Assembly (NCBI GenBank): GCA_027922465.2 | Contig: BQMF02000197.1 | Span: 558,001 to 622,000, forward strand | Length of the DNA stretch: 64,000 bases | Direction of reading: 5' to 3' | Origin: Turritopsis dohrnii | Taxonomy: Eukaryota > Cnidaria > Hydrozoa > Anthoathecata > Oceaniidae | Shown: piece after piece, positions 11,487 to 23,500 of the stretch | Numbering within the stretch: the first letter of the stretch is position 1 | Layout of the letters: each line of letters starts with the position of its first letter | Translations under genes and position numbers: made by a program | The notes under the pieces: generated by a model | Database searches by the model: none | What the model saw: only the letters and a program-made list of their open reading frames with translations | Told to the model about the DNA's origin: nothing

Positions 11487-13052
11487 TAAGTCATCGTCAG
11501 TGTCACTCACATCCGAAGACAGCTCGTTATCAGACAACAAATGCTTGCCTCCTCTATCCAACTTTTTATGGGATTTCATATTGATTTTCAAAGTTCTTTT
11601 CGGACATGAACAAAGTCCGACAGTTTTATAAATCGAACAAATAACAAGATATAGAGCGACAAACAACAAAACGACGGCGACAATCACGGCAGCGGTTAAG
11701 CCGGCAGTTGAATTGACAACTTTCTTGACTATGCGAACGTACCACACTTCATCTTTCTTCATGAGTGAATTTACGATTGTCATATTACCGGAATTCTGAT
11801 TGGGAATAATTTTTAGTGCTAAACAAAGCATAGAATAAACATCGATATTTCCAATGGCTTCCAAGGATACATGCTCCTGGAAGGCTGGACCATGCGCAAT
11901 AAATAACGCGTGAGAGGACGAAAATTTTGCGTCATAACCCATTAACGCTTTTTTACCATCAACGACACGACTTCCATAGATGCGCCACGATTCATCAGCT
12001 ACAAGTATAATCGGTGCCGTTCGATTTGCATTTGAGAAATGAAAATTAGCAGGAAGTTTTTTGCCGTCGTATACCGTCATGTGTCGGTGAACATTCGACC
12101 AAGCGCTCAATAACTTTACGCCGAACTCGTCAGTGTGTGGATGTATCGTCATTATAGGACCGTCGTCTATAATGTCATAAGTGGAAAGCAATTCTTTTTG
12201 AATGTAATCTTCCAAGTAAATCTCTTGTCTGTCCTTCAATTCTGTGAAACCCGTTTCGCCGGTAACGACAAAATTCACTGCATCCCAATGTTTGGTCTTC
12301 TTTAAATATGAAATCATACTTTTTACAGAATTTTCAATCTTCACCATGGCAGCCTTTGTTTCAGGTGAATCGACGCCATGTTGGGTGATCGAGTTATATG
12401 GTTCTTCGAAGAAAATCCCAATGAATGTTGGTCGGTCTTTTTCTAACGCAAGCCAATCTTCAGCTTGTTTTACTCTTTCTTCGAAAGGCATAACATTTTC
12501 TCGAACACTTCCTTTAAGGACGAGTTCCTTGAAAGGGTCAGTATAATTAACGTTTGAGCAATTGTACAAGGTGGTGTTGGTTGAAGGGTGAGGGAACGGA
12601 ACGTCATGGCCAGGCCAATAGCACAGACCGCTTGAACTTCCATTTTTAAGGTTTCGAATCCAGACCGGTTCGACTTTCTCCCACCATTTCATATCTGTGT
12701 TTGTGACGTCATAAATATCTCCTGTTTTCAAGCTTTTCATTCGATTGGATATCATTCCGTGCGTTTCAGGATAGTTTCCAGTTACCATAGTGACAAAAGA
12801 TGGTAAACTCTCAGTTTGAAATGCATCTATCTTTCTTTTACCCACCACACCGAGTTTTTCCAGGTAGCTGAGGGACGGGATATCATGTTGTTCTAATGAA
12901 TCCCATCTCAGCCCGCTGAAGGCGAACATGACGACAGTGTGTTTTTCATTTCTGACGTCATTATGTAGTAAGGACGGAAAACCTTCTATACACGGAATAC
13001 TCGATAAACATGAGATATAAAGGGTGATACTGTAGATAAAATCTAGTTTCAT
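11460..13052 (-). CDS. ENPP4/5-like type I membrane protein, predicted catalytically dead
   Basis: This is a single-exon gene of the ectonucleotide pyrophosphatase/phosphodiesterase fold. I chose the ATG at 13050-13052 (530 codons plus stop) because it opens a signal peptide (MKLDFIYSITLYISCLSSI); the frame stays open to 13124. Family landmarks: MVTGNYPETHGM, WWEKVEPVWI, CYWPGHDVP, FEERVKQAEDWL, PIILVADESW, MGYDAKFSS, IAHGPAFQEH. A hydrophobic segment (TAAVIVAVVLLFVALYLVIC) and a short basic-acidic tail follow. Compared with ENPP4 the catalytic positions are altered. Numbering from the upstream in-frame Met at 13124: FDG Asp is Ser70, nucleophile Thr is Ser106, the EEPD..GH Asp and His are Tyr243 and Thr247, SDHG is Glu290-Thr291, and the GxHGYD His is Met395. 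About seven N-glycosylation sequons remain. Lack of introns suggests a possible retrogene origin. The fold is clear; lost hydrolysis is inferred. Confidence 0.88.
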   Translation of the reverse strand: MKLDFIYSITLYISCLSSIPCIEGFPSLLHNDVRNEKHTVVMFAFSGLRWDSLEQHDIPSLSYLEKLGVVGKRKIDAFQTESLPSFVTMVTGNYPETHGMISNRMKSLKTGDIYDVTNTDMKWWEKVEPVWIRNLKNGSSSGLCYWPGHDVPFPHPSTNTTLYNCSNVNYTDPFKELVLKGSVRENVMPFEERVKQAEDWLALEKDRPTFIGIFFEEPYNSITQHGVDSPETKAAMVKIENSVKSMISYLKKTKHWDAVNFVVTGETGFTELKDRQEIYLEDYIQKELLSTYDIIDDGPIMTIHPHTDEFGVKLLSAWSNVHRHMTVYDGKKLPANFHFSNANRTAPIILVADESWRIYGSRVVDGKKALMGYDAKFSSSHALFIAHGPAFQEHVSLEAIGNIDVYSMLCLALKIIPNQNSGNMTIVNSLMKKDEVWYVRIVKKVVNSTAGLTAAVIVAVVLLFVALYLVICSIYKTVGLCSCPKRTLKINMKSHKKLDRGGKHLLSDNELSSDVSDTDDDLNTTRFYRK

Positions 13053-14089
13053 TATATAATCTGGCTGCTCAAATAAAACAACTACAAAATCCAAAACAGA
13101 AAGATAACCACAATACGAAAACACGCTGTTCTGTATTCTTTTGTCTATGCCTTGAAATTCTATCTTCTTTGAGAAGAACCAGATGCATATGTAGGGTTTT
13201 TCATTTTCGATAAATTACTTCGATTTCACTTAAAAACACAATACTATATCGTATTGTGTTTGTTGTGAACACAAAAGAATATTTAATCACATGCTCCTTT
13301 ATAAACCAATCAAATAACTTTGATATTTAACTTACACAAATATGAAATTGATTACATATCATCGACACATCTACTTTGGGTCCAGTCTTCCACAAAATCA
13401 TTTATACGTCATCAAACGCGTATCTTTAATAATATTGATCGTTCATATAATAGGAATACATATTTCAAGAATATTTAAGACGCTAATATTTTATCAAATC
13501 ATCAAGCTTCGTTTGAATGTATTGTGCTAATTACGTTATTTTAAGTTTTTCTCTCAATTGCAAATCGCTGCAATATTTTTATTTATTTATTTATTCTTCC
13601 TAGGTCACAGTTGAGTTAAAAATTGCAATAAATTAAATTTTAACTACATACAACCCCCAAACAAACAAAATTGTGTATCATGTACCTATTCGTAGATCAA
13701 TTCAATATTATTTGCCATCATTTTCATCAAAAATACCACACCAAAACGAGGCAGAGAAGAATACTTTGCCACAATTTCAGCGTTTGAAAAAATCTCAGGA
13801 AAAAATTCAGCTCTATTTATGAAGATTAGTAGTCTTTCCGGAATATGCACTCATACAACGAATAAGTAGGGGAAAAAAATAACAGTGTTTCATTACGTTG
13901 ATACCCGTCGGTGATTGGACAAGTTTTGGGAAAATAGTCCGCGCAGAAATCAGAACTAACTAATAACCATGGAAACACAACGCGGAAGATTTCTTCTGGA
14001 ATGTCTCCACCTTTGAGGTTGAAACATTCCGTAACCATAGTGATCTTACAAAACAACGTAAGCGTTTTTCACGAATCGCCCTATATTCC
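13053..14089. other. Intergenic spacer between two minus-strand genes
   Basis: This holds the upstream region of the ENPP-like gene and the 3' flank of SLC7A6OS. It is AT-rich. Short frames here (for example 13342-13530) have no family resemblance. I see no RNA gene or clear promoter element. Confidence 0.45.
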
Positions 14090-14300
14090 CGAATTCTGTT
14101 TAAACACTGAATTGTTGCCGAGTTTCATATCTAACCTCGTTTTCATGCGATTGATTGTCTCGCTGATTTCATTACTTTATAACTTAATAATAGTCTCGAT
14201 TATTCCCGATGCCCATTATATTAATGGGAAGCAGTTTGAATATTGTAAGCGAGGTTAGACATGATAACTCGGCAACAATGCATCGTTTAAACGGAATTTC
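14090..14300. mobile_element. Hairpin MITE with GTTTAAAC and GTTGCCGAGTT arms
   Basis: A ~210-bp inverted repeat. The left arm has GAATTCTGTTTAAAC then ATTGTTGCCGAGTT and TCTAACCTCG. The right arm carries the complement CGAGGTTAGACATGATAACT, CGGCAACAAT and GTTTAAACGGAATTTC. It has no coding capacity and lies in the 3' flank of SLC7A6OS. Confidence 0.65.
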
Positions 14301-14598
14301 TATTTTCAGGAGATATATCGAAGATGTTTGTCTAATTTATTTGAGCTTTATTCTGGTCCAAAATACAAAATTAAAAGACATCAAAATTTTTGTTGCTATG
14401 CCATCAGCGTTTAATAAACCAAGTCTTTTTCTTAAGTGGCTTTCTTTGCGATTACGTTGACACCGAAAAGGGTATTATCAGAAGTCTGCGTTGAGATGAT
14501 ATCGTAAGGCAGACTAATCGTTGATAACAAGCTGCATCCTCAAGTATTCCTCATACTCACGACACTACTTCCACGTCGTCGGGACAAATGCCGGTGCA

Positions 14599-17500
14599 TC
14601 ACGACTCGTCGTAATCGTCTTCTATTGTGTCGAAGTATTCTTCCGGATCATAATCAGCATACGGATCGAACTGCAGACGTGCACGCCTAAAAGTAACGGC
14701 AGCTTGTGAATAGTGCAGCTTGTAACTACAACATTGCTTGACACCAACAAAAAAGTATAAAAAAACAAACAAACAAACAAACTCTAAGTTCATTCCAACA
14801 TAGAAAAACACATTCTATCTCATTTTATAACGGTAGCAGCCAAAGTGAATACCGTATTAAAACAACCTTAGACTTCGCTTTAGAGTCTGCAAAATTCCCC
14901 TAGCGCAAATATATAAATTGTAATGAACGTAATCAGGCTAGTAATTTTATTATATCAGTATTTTGGTATTGTACCGCTTATTCAGTAAAAAATAGACCTT
15001 GTTCCTATAAAAGACAAGAAGGAGGAGTTCAAAGGCATGCATATTGAATAATCGCTTGAAGTTGTTAGTAATGTATCCTGCTTAGAAGCTTTTATACAGT
15101 GAGATTCATCCAAGTTGTTCTTACTTTCACTTTTTAAAACCTTTTTACATTTTTTCTGGTTTTTATGTGAGCATTTTGGCTACTGTTTCGAATCAAAGTT
15201 CAAATGGATTTTTTGCTTTGATTTTTTTTTCAAAGAAATTATTTTTCCCTTTTGGCATCATCTCAGCAAATAAACGTGCAATTTTTAATATAAAATAAGT
15301 AACCATGGTTACATAAGTTTAGATCTATTTGGTTTGTATATTCCAAAATAATTTTGAAATGTTGCTACCGTTCTGTGCTTTTTTTTCCCATCCAGTCCAT
15401 TTTGCCTGCTAAAAAATCAACGAATCAAAGACCAGATTGAACACTTGTAAACATGCCACCTTGTATCATATCGAGAAAAATAATGTTCCGAAAAAAAATC
15501 ATTCTGAAATGAATGAACAAAGAATTACCCAGTGCGATAGCGATTGTACACATAATCCTCCTCATCAGATGATCCTTGAGTTCCTGGATAAACAAAGGAA
15601 AGACTTGAAATAAGAAAAAAAAAAACACGAAACATTTTCGGAGAAACGAAAAACGCAAACGAAAGATTGTCGGAGAACGAGACATTACGAAAACAAGTCA
15701 CGGTGAATCTAGCCGCAATTGAAGATGAGAAAACAAAACGTTTACCTGGATGATCATATTCGTTATCGCTTGAAAAGTAATCCTCTTCGTCGGGGTAATC
15801 ATTTCGCCAATTACTTTCATCTAGGCGTGAATAAAGTTCTAACATCATCTCACAAAGAGGTAACTCCCCCATCCATTCGTTCACTATAAATACAGTATTT
15901 TTGGCCGTCGTTTGATTGAATCAGGTAACAAAAGGGAAACATGTAAATAGAAGTCTTTTCTCTTTGAACAGTGTCGTCGCGTTTGCAACGATTGAAATGG
16001 TTTGAAGCTCATAATAACAAACAACAGCAAATACAAAAAAAGGTTCTTGAAAATAAACTTAATTTGATTACAATAAACAATGAATTTTCAAACTAGTTTC
16101 AAACAAACTGGGACCAAAATAGGCTGGAAGGACCATAAACAGCGAGATTGACAGAAAATGAGGAGTTCATCATACTGTTAGAATCGTGAAACTTTTTCGG
16201 AATACTTTTAATGGTTAAGCAATGACCAAGATTTTTGACTCCCACCCCCCCTCTCTATCAACCAGCGTCAACTTTGCTTTACCACTTCCCTCTGAGTTGG
16301 CCTTATCTTTTGGAAAGAAACCCTCCTTGACGGTGACACGTCATTTGTGAACAATTCCTTACATTCAATCAAATTGGAAAGAAAACATTTGAACACAAGT
16401 AGGAAGCGGCTACAGATAAGCATTCTCGACCCAGGATCTTAACGAGTGCACTTACCATTTTCATCGTCTTCGTCATCACAAACATCATCATCGAAATCTT
16501 GTTGCTCGTTCATCAAAACCAACTCTTCGGAAAATTCCTCAACGTTTAATCTGAAATTATAAAAAGTTTTCATTAACATACCATATATATATAAGTGTGT
16601 AGTCTGTGAAATTGTCTCTTCAATTGCTTTCCAATTCGAATGGTTTCGAACGAGTTGTACTTAGCAGAACATGAATAGTTCGCTATACCATTCTACCGAA
16701 TGTATCAATCTTGTTACTAGAGAGAAATGGTGAAAACACGAAGTTGAGTTGAAATTGACGTCACTTACATTCCATCGATCGTTGGCATGACAACATGAGG
16801 TGAGAAATATAAATCGTACACGTATTCGGACTGCTTTTTCGAATCATCAGCTGTAAAAGTAGAGAGGTGGATTTTTCGAAGTCAAACGTTCTTCCATAGA
16901 AACAAGAAGAAGAAGAAAAACAAGAAGAAGAAAAACAAAAAGAAGAAGACTTACTAGTGATGTTTAAATTTTCTCTGATCATTCGAACTGAATTGCAGAG
17001 CAGTTCATCTTGGTTGACATTGTCAGAGCGTTGTTTTTGTACACCAACATTATCAGCAACCAGCTCGTAAACGTGAAACATTCTACGCACCTCCTCATCT
17101 TCAAGGCTCTCACTTTGCGCATCACCACTGAAAACGTTCAAGACGGAAATATTAATTTCAGTGTTTCGGAGAGATGCGAATTAAAATCTCGTTTATTAAA
17201 ATCAATTTTTTCATGACGAAAACAGAATGAAAACAGAAACACAAACTTGTTTTCCTTGTCCCTCAACTGCGAGACAACTTTATATCGAGCAAGTTGTTTA
17301 TCTTCCTGTAACAACAAGAATGGAGTTTAAGTATTGAATATACTGATTTGCTTTGGCTGAAAATCAACAACTCAAAGAAGAAAATTTCATAACATTTAAC
17401 CGCACTTGGTACAACAATTGTCAAGCCATTAGAAGAAAAAGGGTCCAAAATTCCTTAGTGTTGACTAAATTCATATGGAGAAAGGAAAAAACAGATATTT

Positions 17501-20500
17501 CCTTACTTCTTGGAAAATATATATTTTTTTTTGCAAGAACCAAGTTTAGAAGAGCGTTATCTTAAACGACCTCAGGGTTTTTATCCTCATGATTGGAATT
17601 GCTAACATGCATTTATTTCATCTACAACACTCCCTGCGTAGTCTAACAAACCTTATTTTGTTTTCGGTTCTTTTTCTTGATGTCATTAATGTTGGTTCGT
17701 TTGATGAATTCTCTTGGATTTATTCGTTTCTGCAAAGAGAAGTAAGTCAACATTTTCTGCAGTGTGATGGTTGTTGTCAAAATTTCATTGGCTGTTTATA
17801 TAGAACAACCTACTATGACGTCATCAGCTTTATCCAGTTCATTCTCTGCAACTGTGCCAGCAAATTTGAACAAACACTGTCCTGTAACAAACAACAAACA
17901 AGTATATCATTTGCTTCGTTCAAAGTTCCATCTTCAACATCTCTTGTCTCCATCACTATTACCTACACCATGCTTAATTGATATTGAATCAATGTGTTGA
18001 ATATTTAAGGAGAAAATACACAAATATTTCATAAACAATAATAGAATTGGAAAAACAACAGTCCATAAGCTGGATTTTTAACAAATCTGATTATTGCTGA
18101 GAGACATCAAATAATAACAGTTTACCTTCAATTGTGTTGGTGTTATCAGAACCATCGTATTTGGTCTTTTTAGGATTTGGATGATGGACAACTATGAAAA
18201 ATTGTATTAATAGGAAGAACTACCAACTACTACATATATATCTTAGTAGTGATAAAGTCATCACAGACAAACGGTATTGCAGTAAAGCAATACATTGGAA
18301 TTTGTTGAAATTTTGACAGGCATAAAAAAATGACAAAAAAGTGACTTAGTTGTGGTGGAGCAACAAAATTTCCTTTTTCAGCAAAGAACATTACAGAACA
18401 TCATAGACACTGTTCGAAAGAACATTACAGAACATCATAGACACTGTTCGAAAGAACATTACAGAACATCATAGACACTGTTTGAAAGAACATTACAGAA
18501 CATCATAGACACTGTTTGAAAGAACATTACAGAACATCATAGACACTGTTCGAAAGAACATTACAGAACATCATAGACACTGTTCGAAAGAACATTACAG
18601 AACATCATAGACACTGTTCGAAAATAGTCAGCTTTATGGAATGGGTCGTTTGTGATGATATAAACAATCTGAAAACTTTTTGTCTTTTTTTAAAAAATTT
18701 TTTGGTGAAAAAGTTGAGTCTTGTGCAAACATATATTTTTTAACTTTCTCGCACCAGAAATTCAAGATATTTAAGTCAAAACAAACATGGATCCACCATT
18801 ACATAGGTTTCTGTCGAAAGCCAATCTTTATTAAGATATTGGATGGAACTAAGGGTTGCAGTGTGATAATGTCAGCAGTGGGAATCTATCATTAGAACAA
18901 TAAGAAACGGAAACAAGCAGTTGACAATATGGAAATAACAAGTTAAACAAGTTAAAGCAATGCTTTGCTTTCTCATCAAGACTCATACAAACCTGCTGAT
19001 CTTAATGTTCTTGAGACTTTCATAACAGTTCATTACATTTTAATAATTATTTATTTGCCATAAGCTGTCCAAACATTAAAAATATGCTCTGACTGATTAA
19101 AACCAAATAACAACTGTCCTGCTAAAATTCACTTAAAAAATGGTTGATTTTCCTGAATTTAAGGTGTGTTGTTGTGGATTGTTATTCCAATTCCTATCCA
19201 ACAACGAAGTAACATTGACTGTAGTTTATTATATAGCCTTTGTTTGGTTCATCTTAAACAGGTTTCGTAGCACTTTTCTTATGAAATTTTTCCCTCACTT
19301 TCCCTGTCCTAAAGGATAAAAAAAACTTTTTTCCAGAAGAGATGATACTAAGTCGATGGAGCATCTGTGTTCCTGCTTTGCAGCCAGAAAACTAATTGAA
19401 TTCGGTAACAACTTCAGAAGAACTTCAAGAAAAAGGAGTTTGATGCGAAGATTAGTTGCAGCTGTTGAATGCTTTTTTTAAAATCATGCATTTGTAGAAG
19501 CGGTTTCCAAGGATGATTCACTGTGAGATACTTCTGTGGCTTTCAAAAAGGATATTCGACCCAGCACTGCCCATTAAATCGCCTTCATACCTGGCAAAAA
19601 ATGTCTTGCGAGCACTGGAAAAGTAAGAATTGTCCTAATGGACCTCTCAAAAGCTTTCGATGTTCTCCCCCATGACTTGTTGTTGGTGGCTAAACTCTGA
19701 GCTTATAGATTGGGATACAAAAGTTTAAAGTTTTTATGTAGTTATTTACAGGATGCACGTGTAAATTATTCCTAGAATGGTTAGAGTTTTTTCAGCAAAA
19801 TCTACGAAGTCCGCAAAATTTTCTTCCTGGGAAAAATTTCTTCCCTTAAGGTACCTTATTGGCCCTTTTTACGCCGGCCCTAATTTAACGCCAACCCTTT
19901 TTACACCGGCCCTTATTCTGCCACCCCAAGATTTTGCCTTAACGCCACTTAGGGCCGTTATTTACGCCTCAAAAGTAAAAAAGAAAAAAAAAAATTTTTA
20001 AGCACTATTTTTCACTTTTTCTGTTAAAATTTTAACAAATGTCTTCTAATATAATATCATCTAATACATCGTAAGACTTTATCTATTACAGTTATTTTTT
20101 CCTCTTTTTCATTAATGCTTTCATTATTTTCTCTAATTCCTTCATCGTCATCTGATTCTACCATTTCTGCTTCAACTTTCCCTTCGTCTGACTGTTCATT
20201 GTCTCCAAAGAGTTCTTTCACATCTAAAGTTTGTTTCATGTTTTCAAATCTAAATTTCAACTTTAAAAAATAACGCCGATTTTTTAAAAAATTTCCATTT
20301 TTTTGGCCTTTTTTACGCCTTTTAACACCGCGCACCAAAATTAACGCCACATTAGGGCCGGCGTAAAAAGGGCCGATAATGTAAGTCAAATAAATCACAG
20401 TGGGGGAAGACACTTCTTAAAGGGATTCCTGTATCCAAAATGATATTTAAAAATATGATAGAGCTCAAAAAGTTCTTGTATCCATAATGCCATTTAATGA

Positions 20501-23500
20501 ATTGAAAAAAAGGTTTTTAAAAGGTTTTTAAAAGGTTGTTTAACTCTCTTTTCAGTATATATTTTATAATTATTTATAGTTTTTGAGATATTTTGTTTTT
20601 TAAATCTTATATTTAATTTACGCAATGCATATTTATGATGTAATAAAATGGTAGCTTCTCATAAATAACTTTATATATGATTTATATATTATTACATCTT
20701 TGTAAGTTATTATGGAGTAAAAGGCTTCCACTCTGAATGGATTGATAGAAGAATGAAGTCATAATATTTATTAATTCAGAAGTTATACACACTAAAAAAA
20801 TACTATCTTATTACATCATAATTATGCATTGCATAATTTGATGATTTTTAAAACAAAATATCTGCCCAAGGAAACAGAATTTCCAAAAACTGTAAAGAGC
20901 TCTGGAACAACTTTGCAAGTTCTATCATCCCTTGAAATATAATTTTGGATGCAGGAATCCCTTTTATTATTGAAATAGATAGGCCATTATGATTCTTCAC
21001 AGTCCCATTTCTTCACATGTTGCTGGTAATTGTTCTCATTGATCTGTTTCATGAAATATTTTATTCAGTTACGCATGGTGAACTTGGTTAGGGTGAATGT
21101 ATAGTTTATTCTCATTGATGTCATTAAATAGGCTATTTTTGTTCTTTTGTGAAAAGTAGAACTAATTAAACAAGACTAAAATTTGTGTCTATTGGTCGGT
21201 TTTTAACATTTATTAAATTTGGGTTGTATATCGTATTATCATTCCCCGATTTCTATAGTGAATGTATATTTTCATGACAAGAATCCAGTCAGGGAAAACA
21301 GCTAAACGCGGGATCCCGTAAATAAGGGAACTATACCGCAATTACGGCATAAATCTACTGTTTCTTAGATTCGCTCCTGGTAAGGGATTGTCTGCAAAAT
21401 ATTGATTAAAATTCGCTTAATTTTATCGCTTATGATTTTTTTATTTAGCGATTGTAAACGAATAATGTGAATCAAATCATTAGAATATAAGCGATTAAAT
21501 TTAACCAAATTTCCTATAAGCAAATGTTAATCGATTTGCGTAAGCCATTTTAAGCTAATTGATCGATTTTGAAAAATACTTTGTTTGGAAATATTTTGTT
21601 CACATGCATGTATTTCTCTTGTTTCTCTTATTTTTCAGATGTTTCAGATTCAACCGGCAAAAAGATATAGCTTGTCCGAATTTGCCTAGTATTTTGTTTT
21701 CATTTTACCGACGTATTACAACAAGATTTTTTCGGCTTTTTGAAAATCTTATCGTGATTGGGTCTATCAGTGGACAAGAAGGCTAAATTATGACATCACC
21801 CAAACACGAAACGTTTCAGATTTTCTCGCGATGCTCACACTCAATGAAAATACTTTTTGAAAAGAAAATGTAAATAAAAACTAAAAATCGTTGCTATCAA
21901 ACAAGATTCACCTACTCACTACGTTTCGTTTCATTCAACGTCTACGTATGCAGGGTTGCCACAGACCTTTGGCAACAAAATTTCCAGACACAACCATACA
22001 ATTGATACTTTTTTTCCAGAATCTTAGTTTAAAAATGATATATTTTTTCCAGACAAAACTTAAAAAAGGCACTATTTTTCCAGACACTCAGAAAACACTA
22101 CTTACTTAAGTCTATTGGCTAATTTCACAGATACGGAGGCGAAACAGAATTGAAGGAAATTATCAACAGGTGGTTTGCAGCCCAAATCAGACAAGTTAAT
22201 TTCTTGGGTTTTTCAAGGCATTATGCTGATTCTAGAATCTAGAATAACCAAACTTCAGCAAATTTGACAAAATGAGGACTTTTCTTGAGTTTGCCATGGC
22301 TTCAAACAACATTGTATATAGATATCAATCAAACAAAAGAAAAGCCTGAAATAAGATACAACATCAGACCACAGGGAAAAGAATGGGAGACAGAATATTT
22401 GCTTTATACGTTATCATCAACAATATAATAAACGAAGAAAAGAAACAAATCATGTTCTGTTAAGCAAACAACTAAGAATCTGTCACAGTCTGTTACTTCA
22501 TTCTTCTAGAAGTAAAGGGCATCAGATATCATAGGGATCAGTATACATCAAATTCGACTACTTTTTCCTTGTAAATTAGCAGGCTCTAAAACTTCTCAAT
22601 ATGTGAGTTGTGAACAAGTTGAATAAATTAACAAAAGTCAATTTCACTAACTACTGCTCAAAAACAAAAGTAACAAAATAACAAATCTATACGACAATGC
22701 AACTACCTGAAAGGTGAGCAAGTGCATTTAACAGAGTTTTAATATCAAATTGACACAGTGGGTATATAAATTTAGAAAATACTGCAATGGAGAAGTTTCT
22801 CAAGTGAGCAGAACTGCAGCCCTCTGAATCTACGACGGCATTCGGCAATTGCCGTCGTAGTGCCGTCGAGGTTTTTTCCAACGACGGCAAAATTTTGCCG
22901 ACGTTAAAAATGATGATATAAAGGAGTCTAATCTCACATTTACGAACTTGACGTAGCTAAATAAGGAATAGAAAACAACTTTTACGAAGCTGTCGCGGCT
23001 AGTTAAGGAGTCTAATCTCACTTTTACGAAGTTGACGTGGCTAATTAAGGAATCTGATCCCACTTTTACGAAGCTGACGTAGCTAGAATACAACTTTTAC
23101 GAAGCCAATATGACAGATTAAGGACTCCAAATCTATTTCTAAGAAGATGACGCGGCCTATTTCAATCTAAATATTTCATTTCGAAGTGTAAAAAATATCA
23201 GTTTTATATTTCTTCCTCTCTCAACAATGAACATTTGATATCGACGTTTCGACTCTCATTAACACTTTACAATTACGGTAGAACTATTACATATTTTTCG
23301 GTTAGTTTCCTCAAAAAATGCTCTGATAATTCGTTGAAAATTGATTAGATTTGACTGAAGTCTTAACTTAAGTTCACACCACAAGTAAAACTAAGAGTAG
23401 CTTTACCCTAACGATCCATCGCTTCTACATAATATTGACGAAAGATAAGATTAGCTTTCTGCTAATTCTGGTGTTTGGGGTTCACCAGTAACTAGCTGGT

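Noticed and set aside
18386..18623. CRISPR-like array of regular repeats
   Set aside because: The 34-bp units are contiguous with no spacers, in an intron of an animal gene; it is a minisatellite.
4830..18900. Similar patches GGGTTGCA...ATGTCAG at about 4840 and 18855
   Set aside because: Similarity is too short and gapped to call a shared repeat by eye.
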